Shown: piece by piece, positions 55,311 through 64,000 of the stretch
Layout of the letters: every line of letters starts with the position of its first letter
Position numbering within the stretch: position 1 is the stretch's first letter
DNA from: Ceratothoa steindachneri
Taxonomy: Eukaryota; Arthropoda; Malacostraca; Isopoda; Cymothoidae
Assembly (NCBI GenBank): GCA_963969495.1
Contig: OZ018333.1
Coordinates: 85,849,256-85,913,255 of the forward strand
Direction: 5' to 3'
Length of the DNA: 64,000 bases
The notes under the pieces: generated by a model
What the model was told of the DNA's origin: nothing
Databases searched by the model: none
Seen by the model: only the letters and a program-made list of their open reading frames with translations
Position numbers and translations under genes: made by a program

Positions 55311-55480
55311 CATCTTGGGACGCACACTGTTAATTGGAATCGCATATAGTGTATTATATCATTTTGAAGGCCAAATACACTTTCTTCTGAATTAAAATCT
55401 AATAAAATTTCATATTAATCAATTTTAAAGAAAACTTGATTGATTTAAATAGCATTCAGGGATGAGTCTCATATGTCTGA

Positions 55481-55680
55481 AGTCAAGCAACGTGGTATAA
55501 GAATTAGAGGTATACTGACATCAGTCAAGTGGCTTTGAATTCAAATCTAGTGATAGGCTTTTGAATTAGGAATACTATGAGTAAATTTGCAAGTAGCGGT
55601 GGTTGAAACCCACACAATTAAAGAGAGGTATGGGGGTGAAGCCTCCCATTAAGAAATTACCTTAAAAATTATATATAAAA
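55481..55680 (+). repeat. Second tRNA-derived SINE-like element
   Basis: Head gcaacgtggtataagaatta with gaggtatactgacatc (A-box region) and ggctttgaattcaaatctag (B-box region), followed by gtgataggct, all at tRNA spacing. Tail tgggggtgaagcctccc. It differs from the element 400 bases upstream, so it belongs to another family. Confidence 0.5.
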
Positions 55681-56955
55681 CAATATGCAATTGCAAGAAC
55701 CAAAAAAAATAAAACCTTTTTTGTAATTTGCCTGGGAAAAAACTGTCTCTAAATTAAAATTACTTTTGTTTAAGCAAAAATGTATATAAATTATCAAGAG
55801 AAATTGAGGGTGGGCATTATCTGAAATTTAAATTATCTAATCAAGCATAGGATGAGAGAACCCAACTTTCATGAATCTGCATCTACCTCCTCCTCTATCC
55901 TGCTTACAAAGTTGCACTTGATTGCATTCCAACACAAACAGGTAGGTATCTTGATTACTCATCTAGTCACAAGAGCTCTAGCACTTAAAGCAGCAATTCA
56001 GCTTGAACAACCATTCTACCACTACAAACAAACTCTTTTAACACTCATTTCCAAGACACTTCCCAAGATGACATCCTTTACTCAACTGACCTAGAAAGCA
56101 AAAGAATCTGGCGACCCCATATTGCATTACCATCTGACTACCTTCTAATTATTATATGATAAGCCCATACCTGACTGAGTCTTCCTCACCAACTATACAA
56201 AATAAAAACTCCAAGGCTTCTTAGTTGCCCCGTTGAGATATAAACAAGGGCAAACAGACACTTATCTCCACAGCCAGAAAGAAAAGCATAATATAACTCA
56301 AACTTCTCCAGAAATAAGATATAAAAACCACTATGAACCCAAAATACTAATGAGATTAAAAACATTATAGGAAACATCAAAGAAAGAATAAAACCAAGCT
56401 AGGCTGAATCTAGTTTAAGACTGCCAAGGACACTAGAGACAGCAGGATGTGCCATGTTTGGTATAAAGTGTAACAGTCTAGACATGCACCCTCTTGTAGC
56501 TTGTAGAATGATAAAGTGATATAAAAGACAGAAGGCTCTAAAAGTATGATAACCTTGCAACATAATTTGGTCTTTTATCATGTTGAAAATATATAAATAA
56601 ATATATAAATAATTTTAAAACTAAAGGTATCCAACTTTAGAATCTCTATACAGGTGACATTGAAGTATTTTTAATATTAACAAAAATAAAAAAAACTTAC
56701 TCTCTTATTTTCTAAACTACACTCTTGTGAAAATATTTTTCTTACTAGTAAATATATATGATTTAAGGCTTTTCTATTATTATATTTAATAGTTGTTATT
56801 GTTTAAGTATTCTTTTAAAATGCTATATCAGTTTTTAATGCAAAATATAGTGCTCAAAAGATTATTTGCTGCTTTAAATTTATTTAAGATTTTAAAATTT
56901 CATACAAAAGACTAGAAAAAAAAAAATTCTATTATCTCTTTTAATTTGGAAATGT
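55681..56955. other. AT-rich non-coding, no gene seen
   Basis: Frames here lack recognisable motifs. A tctggcgaccccatattg word at about 56107-56124 resembles an LTR primer site but no LTR end precedes it convincingly. Confidence 0.35.
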
Positions 56956-57051
56956 TGTGGTGGAGCGAATGTGAGTGTGTGTGAAAGGCCATTATCCCAC
57001 CCATTTTCCAATACTTTCTCCGTCTCTGTAAGAATGTTTGTGTGAATGGAA

Positions 57052-57115
<64 letters not shown>

Positions 57116-57421
57116 TCTGGATTTCTTGTTTTGTCTAAATTGTTTTTTCTTTTCCTTCACCACCACTCTATTAAATTTCAATAGATAATTAGTACTGCCT
57201 TTTGTAAAGAGTGGCTGGGATTGAAAGTTTGCAGTAACTTAATCAAATCTATAGTAAGTCCTGCTGGGACTGAAGGGCTTTCTTTTTATACCCTCGAAAG
57301 TGCTACCGGATTGCCTTAAAATACCGAGCTCGGAGGTGCCAGCCTTTTTGGTGGTAAGACCTAGAAAACTATTGTGAACAATCGAGTAGCAGCCAGCAGG
57401 ACTTTTCCTGGGGGTACCACA
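56956..57421 (+). repeat. LTR-like unit 1, TGTGG...CCACA
   Basis: 466 bases starting TGTGG and ending CCACA. It holds a (TA)n tract (57057-57116) and a distinctive end, gtgaacaatcgagtagcagc...gggggtacc. It is directly followed by a homologous unit. The ends match the probable LTR of Gy1. Confidence 0.6.
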
Positions 57422-57422
57422 T

Positions 57423-57516
57423 TGTGGTCGAGCGAATGTGAGGGGCCATTCTCCCACCCCCTTTCCCAATACCCTCTCCCTCCCTCTCTAAGAATGTGTG
57501 TGTGAATGGTGAGATG

Positions 57517-57590
<74 letters not shown>

Positions 57591-57920
57591 ATATAAATCC
57601 CAGATTTCATGTTTTAAATAGAATGTTTTTTTTCTCTTCATCAGCTAATTGTTTGTTAATTGTTTTTGTGAAAGGCCACTATTAAATTACAAGATAATCC
57701 TACAATTTGTCAAGAGTAGCGGAGACTGTAGGGTTTGAGGTACACCACAAAGTTATTGTACATCCCAATTGAATAAAGGAGGGCTTTAGTAGCCTCAAGA
57801 CGCGACCGCATCATGTATTATATGAGCTCGGAGGCCAAGGCCTTTAAAAGATGTATGCCCCCCCCCCCAAATTGTGAACACTTGAGTGGCAGTCGGTAGA
57901 ACTTTCCCCCAGGGGTGCCA
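57423..57920 (+). repeat. LTR-like unit 2, tandem to unit 1
   Basis: Starts TGTGGTCGAGCGAATGTGAG and ends gtgaacacttgagtggcagt...ggggtgccac, each paralleling unit 1. Its own (TA)n tract is at 57518-57595. One base separates it from unit 1. The middle parts differ more than the ends. Confidence 0.6.
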
Positions 57921-58033
57921 CGTGAGGCCTTTTCTTTTCTTTGGATCCAGAATGTTTGTTATGCCTGTTTTGTATCCGAATTAGTGTAGGAAGCGGATTG
58001 GGGTGAGAGGATAGATTTTCGTGGCCTGCTACA
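57921..58033 (+). repeat. Deleted LTR copy next to the Gy2 LTR
   Basis: Begins gtgaggccttttcttttctt and ends gtgtaggaagcggattgggg...gcctgctaca, both shared with the following LTR but without its middle 170 bases. Confidence 0.65.
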
Positions 58034-58034
58034 A

Positions 58035-58319
58035 TGTGAGGCCTTTTCTTTTTGTTTGGATCCAGTGTACTTATTAGGCCTCTTTTGTATCGTTGTTTGT
58101 GTGTATATAAATTATTGATTGGAGAGAGTATTGTTTTTTTTTAGTAACGAGATCTCCAAATTATTTACCCCATATCTATTGTAAATATTATTGTAATGGT
58201 TTTGTGAATACAGGACTGTACATCCAATCGTTTCATTCTCCATCGGGTTCTCACATCCGACTTAGTGTAGGAAGCGGGTTGGATAGATTGAGGTTAGTGT
58301 AAGTTTGTGGCCCGCTACA
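58035..58319 (+). repeat. 5' LTR of Gypsy copy 2
   Basis: Starts TGTGAGGCC and ends GGCCCGCTACA, so it has TG...CA ends. The primer site begins two bases later. No 3' LTR lies in the window. Confidence 0.6.
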
Positions 58320-58320
58320 T

Positions 58321-58339
58321 TGGGCGACCGAATAGGGAC
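58321..58339 (+). promoter_or_regulatory. Primer-binding site of Gy2, tRNA-Lys type
   Basis: TGGGCGACCGAATAGGGAC resembles the tRNA-Lys site with one inserted G and two substitutions. It corresponds in position to 45329-45346 of Gy1. Confidence 0.6.
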
Positions 58340-58451
58340 GCGAGATCTCGAAACCGGGAGCGTGACAGGATTAGATTGCAGTCTGTCATCAGATAGGACG
58401 GAGTTGGTTGTTTTTTTCCCTTCTTCTGTCCTTTATTACTAACCTGGGAGG

Positions 58452-60040
58452 ATGGCTTCTGTGGAACAGGGCCTACATGATTAGATTGTGAGACTGAGGC
58501 TGGAGTTGAGGCAGAAGGAAGAGGAATGTACAATGTTGAGGAGTGTGATTGAGGGATTAAAGAGTGATATGATGAGTATGGATGAGAAGACGGACAGGAT
58601 GAAGAAATGGACGAAAGACAAAGGCAGGTTGACCAAAGAATGCAAGACCTATATGACATGATGAAGTGGTCAGGACCAGCCCAAGGACCCTCAACCCTGA
58701 CACCTGCTTACACTGAAGGTGATAAGTAGAATGGGATGAGTGGAAGTGTATGCAATTCTAGAGAAGACAGGATGATTGTGAGTGATAGGAAGGAAGGAGA
58801 ATCGAAGAGAGTGGAAGGCAAGAGAGGAAGGAAGATGGGGTCAAAGGGGAAGGATCGGAATGTGAGAGGAAAGAGTGTAGACTCGTTGTACTCGGATGAA
58901 GGAGAGAGTGAGAGTGAAGTGAATGTGGGGAAAGGAATTTTGATTAGCAAAGTCCCAAAAGTTGATAGGTTCCAATTGCATGGTAGTAAGAGTGTGGGAG
59001 AGTTCTTCGGGGAGTTTAAACGCTATTGCAAGCTAAAATACCCGGAGAATAAGGGATACTGGATGAATGTTTTAGGGAAGTGTTTGGATGGAAAAGTACT
59101 AGAATTCTTCCGACTGATAACGAGTGTGGGGGAACTGAGGTATGAGGTGGTGAAGGAGAGATTGATTGGACAGATGAAACGAATAAAAGAGTGTGAAGTA
59201 TAAAAGGGTTAATGAATTTGAGAAGGCTTGCATGGAAAAGAGTGAAAGTGTGAACATGTATGCACATAGGCTTGAGAGTTGGCGATAAAGAGGTATGGTG
59301 ATGATGGTGTGAATGAATGTAAGCAATTGATGAGAAAGTTCCTTGATATGGTCCCGCAAAAGATAAGTGAATGGCTGAATGGGAAGAGAAAGGAGAGGAT
59401 GAGACTGACAGGTGAATGGTTGGTGTGGGTGGATGTGTTGGAGCTTCTGGAAGATGGGCAATTTGATAAGGATAGATGGTATAGTGTGAATGTTGGGGGT
59501 AAGAAGCCCAGGAGCTTTCCTCCACCACAGCAGTTTGTCAGCTATCGGGATGCTCTGAGGGCTGCGCTAGCTGGGGTGATGTAGAGTTTCCTCGGCTGGC
59601 AGACTGGCTTGGCAGATGGAAGTGGGCAGATGAGTGGTAAGCGTGTGAATGGGTATAAGAGGGAACAACCGAGGTATATCCCAGTGAATGAGAGGCAGAA
59701 TGGAGTGAAAAGGAATGTGAAGTGTCATAGTTGTGGATGAAAGGGACATGTGCTGGCTGAATGCAGATGGATGTCTGGTGCATGTTTTGCATGTGGAAAG
59801 AAGGGCCATATGGTGAAAGATTGTCAGGAAAGTGTGAAGGAATGTTTCGAGTGTAAAGAGAAGGGCCATTTGAAGAGAGACTGTCCGAAGTTAAATGGTG
59901 GAGCGACTGCTGGGGAAAGTATGAAGTATGCTTGTGGTAATTGCAGAAAGGCTGGTCTTATGCGAGGATGTGTCGTGACAAGAAAAATGTATGTAGCTAT
60001 TGTGCAATGGAAGGACATTTGAGTGAAAAGTGTTGAATTA
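58452..60040 (+). pseudogene. Gag of Gy2 with five zinc knuckles
   Basis: ATG at 58452 opens a coiled-coil start (LRLELRQKEEECTMLRSVIE). At 58736-59203 a 155-codon frame gives a Ser/Lys/Glu-rich spacer then capsid blocks RFQLHGSKSVGEFFGEFKRY and VVKERLIGQMKRIKE. Frame breaks follow, with MYAHRLESW near 59260. Knuckles at 59723-60034 read CHSCG-KGHVLAEC (stop inside), CFACGKKGHMVKDC, CFECKEKGHLKRDC, CGNCRKAGLM-RGC (His lost) and CSYCAMEGHLSEKC. Gypsy Gag proteins usually carry one or two. Gag would package the RNA and form the particle. Confidence 0.8.
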
Positions 60041-60186
60041 GACTGAGAGCGCAAGGTGTGAATGGAAAGTCTGAAGCGGGAAACTCAAGTTTAAGAGTGT
60101 ATCTGCTGAAGTATCCTCTGGGTGCATGAGTGCGAGTAATGTGTTGGTAAGTCTGTCTAGTGTGAAAGTGCTGTCTGGTAGGAAAT

Positions 60187-60640
60187 ATGAGTGTAAAGGT
60201 TGAATTGGATAGGATTGAGTGTTTGGATTTGATAGATTCTGGATGCAAGATGAGCTTGGTATATAAGGATGTGTACGACAAGCTGAGTGATAAAACCTTC
60301 CTGTCTAAGTTTAAAGGTAGTTTGGGAGGAATTGGTGGTATGAGAGTGCTTGTGATTGGAATGATAAGGTCAGCTGTTCAAATGTGTGGTATGTGATGAA
60401 TGAGTGTGAATTCTCTGTGATTGATAAGGTGAGTAGTGAGTATGGTGTGATTTTGGGGTATGATTTTATGAAAATGAATCGTATAGTTGTGCATACTGCG
60501 AGTGATCAGATTGAGAGAAAGATTGGTAAAAATGGGGTGTATAAGTTGTATGTAGGGAAAGATGGTAGTGTTTTGAGGAGTGTGTTTACTGCTATGGAGA
60601 GTGTAAGGCTTGTGAAGGGTGAAAGGGTGTGTTAGAGTGA
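60187..60640 (+). pseudogene. First retropepsin of Gy2
   Basis: The frame at 60187-60396 contains CLDLIDSGCKMSLVY, with the catalytic Asp in DSG. After one frame change, 60384-60635 contains VILGYDFMKMN, the conserved ILG block of retropepsins. It stands in the usual place, between Gag and reverse transcriptase, and would cut the polyprotein. The two halves are out of frame. Confidence 0.75.
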
Positions 60641-61095
60641 ATTGAAGTAAGGATCTGAGTTTGAATGTGGGTGAGAAGACTGCATTATTTGATGGAAAGG
60701 GTGCATATTATAAGGTAAGGCGTGTTGCTTGGTGTTTGATGGCTTGATGAGAATGAATGATACTTTTGTATGTATGCAGGTGAACCCCAGAGTGAAAGGG
60801 CAGGTGAGAGGGATCCAAGTTGGCGATGTACTGGGTCACCTCTCCACTGTAAGTGAGGCAGGTGTGGATGATTGTACTGATGTCAGGTAAATGTTGTGAA
60901 TGAAGAGACGTATAATGAAGTGGAAAGAATGGTTAAATTGGATGAATGTTTGACTGAATATGAAAGGGAGGATGTGTATCAAATGCTGTTTGAACGAAAG
61001 GGGGTCCTCATTAAGGGCGATCTGGATTTTGGGGTTGCAAAGTTTCTGGAATTCAAGATTGTTCTGAAGGAGGACACCCCAAATCTATCAGTGGC
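60641..61095 (+). pseudogene. Linker before RT in Gy2
   Basis: Contains RVKGQVRGIQVGDVLGHLS near 60800-60850 and a frame at 60896-61123 with LTEYEREDVYQMLFERKGVL and LEFKIVLKEDTPNLS, the usual stretch ahead of Gypsy reverse transcriptase (Lys/Asp spacing before the HxI block). Confidence 0.6.
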
Positions 61096-61765
61096 CGAGA
61101 CATTTCCCACGTGCGGTTGCTGATTTGATTGAAAAGCAGTGTTTGGAATTAGAACAATTGGGGGTGATTGAAGAAAGTTAGAGTGCATGGAATAGTCTGA
61201 TTGTGCCTGTACGTAAGCTGGATTATCGAAAGGGGAACGAAAGAACTGTGAAAGAGAGGTTTCCAATGTGTGTGGTATCTGAGTGTGTGTATAATATGCA
61301 TCGGATGAAGTGGTTTACAAAGCTGGATCTGGTACAGGGGTATTACCAGATGCCCATTGCTAAGGTGAGCCGACCGGTGACTGCCTTTTCCTCCATGAAG
61401 AGGCATTATCACTTCCAAAACCTCAGCTTTGGGTTGGCTAATGCTCCCGGTGCCTTCCAGCGGGCAATGAATGTTGTGTTGAGTAAGTTTGCGAGTAAGA
61501 ATGTGATTATGTTTATAGATGATACTTTGATCATGACAGAGTTTTGAGGAGCATATAAGATTGGTGAATGATGTGTTGAGAAAGTTGGTGAGTGTTGGTG
61601 TGAAGGTGAAAGTAGCAAAGTGTGAATGATTTGCGAAAGAAGTGGAATTCCTTGGGCATATGGTGAGTGAGAATGGGTTACGAAAGTTGCTGAAGTATGT
61701 TGAGAAGGTGCGCATGTTTCCAAAACCAGGGACTGTGAAGCAACTTTAGTCATTTTGGGGTCTGA
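61096..61765 (+). pseudogene. Reverse transcriptase of Gy2
   Basis: Blocks in order: SLIVPVRK, then a short deletion where copy 1 has PDGRLRLCIDYRS, then FTKLDLVQGYYQMPI (motif A, catalytic Asp kept), HFQNLSFGLANAPGAFQRAM (motif B), VIMFIDDTLI (motif C, both Asp kept, about 61508-61530). After a stop at 61546 the thumb continues in shifted frames with EVEFLGHMVSENG. It would copy the RNA into DNA. Damaged by the deletion and the stop. Confidence 0.85.
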
Positions 61766-62330
61766 TTGAATTTCAGCGGAAGTTTATATGTGATTGTTAA
61801 GGGATTGTTAAGTAAGTTTCTGACTGAGTGGACAGGCAAGAAAAGTAGTACGATTGTCAGGTGGAATGATAAGATGAATGAAGCATATGAGAGACTGAAA
61901 GAGGCAGCGGCTGAAGATTTTGAATTGGCATACCCGGACTATAGTGTGAATGCTAAGATGCTTGAATTGTATACAGATGCGAGTGGATACTGTATGGGAG
62001 GTTTTTTGATGCAAGAGCAGCGCTTGAATGGAGAGAATGTCAGGCAAATAATTGGGTATGTATACAAGGCTATGAATGCAGCAGAGCAAGACTTGGCTGT
62101 GTTAAGGTATTTTTTGAAAGTTTTGTTTTTGTATGGTGTGAGGTTCGTGATTAAAACAAATCATCAACCTCTTGTGTATTTGCAACATATGAAATGGGCT
62201 GATAGTAGGATTGCGAGGACTTTGGAAGATTTGAGTGAGTTTGACTATATGATTTGAGTACATGCCTGGTGAATGGAATGGAGTGGCTGATTTGATGTCA
62301 ATGTATCCTGGTACAAATGATGAAAATGTG
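61766..62330 (+). pseudogene. RNase H of Gy2
   Basis: A 163-codon frame (61766-62257) reads NEAYERLKEAAAEDFELAYP, then LYTDASGYCMGGFLMQ (first Asp), MNAAEQDLAVLRYF (Glu) and VIKTNHQPLVYLQHMK, where the usual third Asp (TDHxxL) is Asn. After a one-base shift, YMPGEWNGVADLMSMYPG gives the conserved PGxxNxVADxLSR-like end. It would degrade the RNA strand of the hybrid. Confidence 0.85.
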
Positions 62331-62340
62331 TGTGGAGTGA

Positions 62341-62753
62341 GTGATCCTGAGTATTTGCCAAAAGGGATTATGAATGTAAAGGAGAGTAAGGGTGGAGGTG
62401 ATTCCTTGTTTGAGAGCGTATGGAATGGTTTGCAAGATTTAAGAGTGGAGTAGATGAGAGAGTACCCAATAGTGTGGATGATTTAAGGAAGGAGGTAATG
62501 AGTGAAGTATGTAGGAAGCCAGAAAGTATTGGTATAGCGAAGGTGTGGAACTTTATGAAAGAATTGAGAGCGATGTGTATGCAAGGGGTCCTGCCATTTC
62601 AGGAAGTGTTGATTGTAGTTAGTCGTTTGTATGGAGTGATTGTTTATGTGCACTTTGGTGCTGAGAGGCCGATTGTGTACAAGGATGAGAAAGTGGAGTT
62701 TGAATGCTAATGTGGTACATCTGCAGTGTTTGAGTGGTGTGCATTACAATTAG
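62341..62753 (+). pseudogene. OTU-like cysteine protease domain in Gy2
   Basis: After the RNase H end the frame reads LPKGIMNVKES then GGGDSLFESVWNGL, matching the P-x-G and DG(N/D)CLF start of OTU proteases with Ser (tcc, 62403-62405) in place of the catalytic Cys (one base from tgc). After a frameshift near 62430 it continues with SVDDLRKEVMSEVCRKPESI (the xxLRxxVxxYI block), CMQGVLPFQEVLIVVSRLYG and VIVYVHFG (the GxWGxxxxLxAxAxxxxxxIxV block), and, after a second shift, VVHLQCLSGVHYN with the catalytic His-Tyr. OTU enzymes remove ubiquitin or process polyproteins. This copy is inactive. OTU domains are known in some non-LTR retrotransposons and plus-strand RNA viruses; I am unsure of precedents in Gypsy. 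Confidence 0.72.
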
Positions 62754-63330
62754 GTGATTGAAAAGTGTTCATATATGAGGGAGAAGAATGATTGTCTGGA
62801 TAAAAATGAGTGTGTGGTGAGTGATGATGTGGGAGTTGATGACGGTGTGGATGTCAGTGCTGATGTTGGTATGGTTGTTCCTACTGTGTATTGTGAACAT
62901 GGTGGACCTGATATGATGGAAGCAAGAGTGAAAGTTGGTGAAAGGTTCTTCTGTGGCTTGATTGATACTGGAGCGCAAGTGTCATTAGTGAACGAGAAGA
63001 TTCTGAGTAAGTATGATGAGTTTAGATGTTGCGAGTATAAGCCTGTGAAGTTACGGATAGGTGGATTGGGGAATGGAATGAGAGAGGCATGGAAACAGGT
63101 TAGTCTGAGAGTGAGTTTGGGCAGCAGTATGAATGTGAAGCATGACTTTGTGATTCTGAAAGATGAGCAAATGCCAGGTTGTTTCTTTCTCGGTGTGGAC
63201 TTTATGAGATTGAATGATTTGTCTTTAGGTGCTGATAGGGATTGTGTTATGAAAGGTGAATGTGAGGTGATGAGGTTGAATGAGTATGTGAAGAATGTTG
63301 TCAAGTTTTGCAGTATGATCGAATTGGTCA
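62754..63330 (+). pseudogene. Second retropepsin of Gy2, between OTU and integrase
   Basis: A single open frame (62754-63620) starts right after a TAG that follows the OTU HYN motif in the same frame. It has an Asp-rich leader, then RFFCGLIDTGAQVSLVNEKI (62940-62999) with the catalytic DTG, a flap-like stretch, and PGCFFLGVDFMRLNDLSL near 63175-63228, the ILG block. This is a complete retropepsin-like fold with intact catalytic Asp, distinct in sequence from the first one. It lies where no Gypsy protease is expected. Confidence 0.75.
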
Positions 63331-63735
63331 TGGATGATGAGAATAGGATTTTAAATAATGATAATATTCTAGAGATGAAAGAGATGTGTCCTTTTGTCAG
63401 TGAGTTGAAGAAGTGTGTGATGACGCATGTTGATTTGAATGAATGGCCAGAGTGTTTAAGTGATTTTAAAAGGTATGCTAAGGATTTTATTGTTTGTATG
63501 GATGTTGTATATTTTGTGAGGCATGTGAAGGGTGGTGATGATATGTATGTACCTGTGATGTCCTTGGTTGGTATGATTGGTCTGGTGAAAGTTGTGCATG
63601 ATAATTATGGGCAAGTTTAATTTGTGGGAGTGTATGTAGAAGCATGTGTTCCATCCATTTCTGAGGATGTTGTAAATGATGTTGCAACTATGTGTGAAAG
63701 GTGTCAGAAGCAAAAGGTGCAGCCTGTTAGTACAC
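63331..63735 (+). pseudogene. Integrase N-terminal zinc domain of Gy2, truncated
   Basis: The frame continues with LKKCVMTHVDLNEWPECLSD, YVPVMSLVGMIGLVKVVHDN and YGQV, then after a stop and shift VEACVPSISEDVVNDV and MCERCQKQKV: the H-x-H and C-x2-C pairs of the integrase HHCC domain. The catalytic core that should follow is absent; unrelated sequence begins near 63735. Confidence 0.75.
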
Positions 63736-64000
63736 TACTCTTAATAAAATTGTATTATTAACTTTTTATGTTTTAGTATCAGGTGGAATTCCTTAAGAAT
63801 TCAAGAATGAACCTGATAATGTGTGATAAATTGAAATACGTTTTATGCATAGTACAATGGCATTTTAGGTCATGACTAGCAGCTGCTAGAAACGAGCATT
63901 GGATAAAGATGTAATTTGAGGATAAAACTGTTTTTGCCTGATTGTTTCTAAAGCAATGGCCAAGGGGAAAGTAAAAGTCTTTTATTATATTAAATCATAT
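63736..64000. other. AT-rich flank, no gene seen
   Basis: No coding signal. It marks the break point of Gypsy copy 2. Confidence 0.5.

Larger units (their letters stand above)
58035..63735 (+). mobile_element. Gypsy copy 2 (Gy2) with OTU and second protease
   Basis: Plus-strand Ty3/Gypsy element: LTR, primer site, Gag, retropepsin, reverse transcriptase, RNase H, OTU-type domain, second retropepsin, integrase zinc domain. It is cut at 63735 before the integrase core, where unrelated AT-rich sequence begins. The shared Gag, protease and linker blocks show Gy1 to be the same family. Confidence 0.82.

Noticed and set aside
56107..56124. LTR primer-binding site
   Set aside because: The word tggcgacccc is suggestive, but no LTR end precedes it and no Gag follows.
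57369..57641. 90-codon minus frame with Ile-Tyr repeat
   Set aside because: It is driven by the TA tract in LTR-like unit 2.
1..64000. CRISPR array, operons or other bacterial features
   Set aside because: No spaced short repeats, no gene packing and clear eukaryotic retrotransposons, splice sites and TA microsatellites.

Overview
This window looks like a repeat-dense stretch of an arthropod nuclear genome; a crustacean is my best guess, not proven. The grounds are a tandem C2H2 zinc-finger exon of arthropod style, a mariner element, RNase H-bearing (I-like), Jockey-like and CR1-like non-LTR retrotransposons, Ty3/Gypsy elements, tRNA-derived SINE-like heads, long (TA)n tracts and no bacterial-style gene packing. 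Almost every protein-coding stretch is a broken mobile element. Two exceptions are an intact 525-codon Gag-like gene (4596-6173) and a 15-finger C2H2 zinc-finger gene.

Layout. 1-4.3 kb: a decayed reverse transcriptase with a YLDD motif (minus) and a hAT-like pseudogene (plus). 4.37-7.13 kb: a Gag-only retroelement with an A-rich repetitive 3' region, flanked by a 13-bp direct repeat. 7.6-15.1 kb: fragments of one I-like non-LTR family (called family A here), including a plus-strand ORF2 copy split by a 932-bp deleted mariner. 15.2-19.1 kb: a Jockey-like element (minus) with a (TA)36 tract in ORF1. 19.1-21.3 kb: gag-protease remains of a Gypsy element (minus). 21.8-23.4 kb: paired direct repeats and a family A 5'UTR carrying a 46-bp insertion of its own 3' end. 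24.1-25.6 kb: the zinc-finger exon (minus). 26.7-40.8 kb: a pile of minus-strand family A copies, the best at 32.9-39.9 kb. 41.1-41.5 kb: two small minus-strand exons whose phases and splice signals fit the zinc-finger exon, so the family A pile probably sits in a 15.5-kb intron of that gene. 44.7-48.5 kb: Gypsy copy 1 (plus), cut by another family A copy (48.5-52.6 kb). 52.6-54.5 kb: a CR1-like fragment with an SGNH-hydrolase ORF1 (minus). 55-55.7 kb: two SINE-like elements. 56.95-63.7 kb: tandem LTR-like repeats followed by Gypsy copy 2.

The strongest novelty candidate is Gypsy copy 2. Its Gag has five zinc-knuckle positions. Its Pol reads retropepsin, reverse transcriptase, RNase H, then an OTU-type cysteine-protease fold, then a second retropepsin, then the integrase zinc domain. 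The second candidate is the Gag-only element, whose layout recalls Drosophila HeT-A. All calls come from reading translations and repeats by eye; no database was searched.
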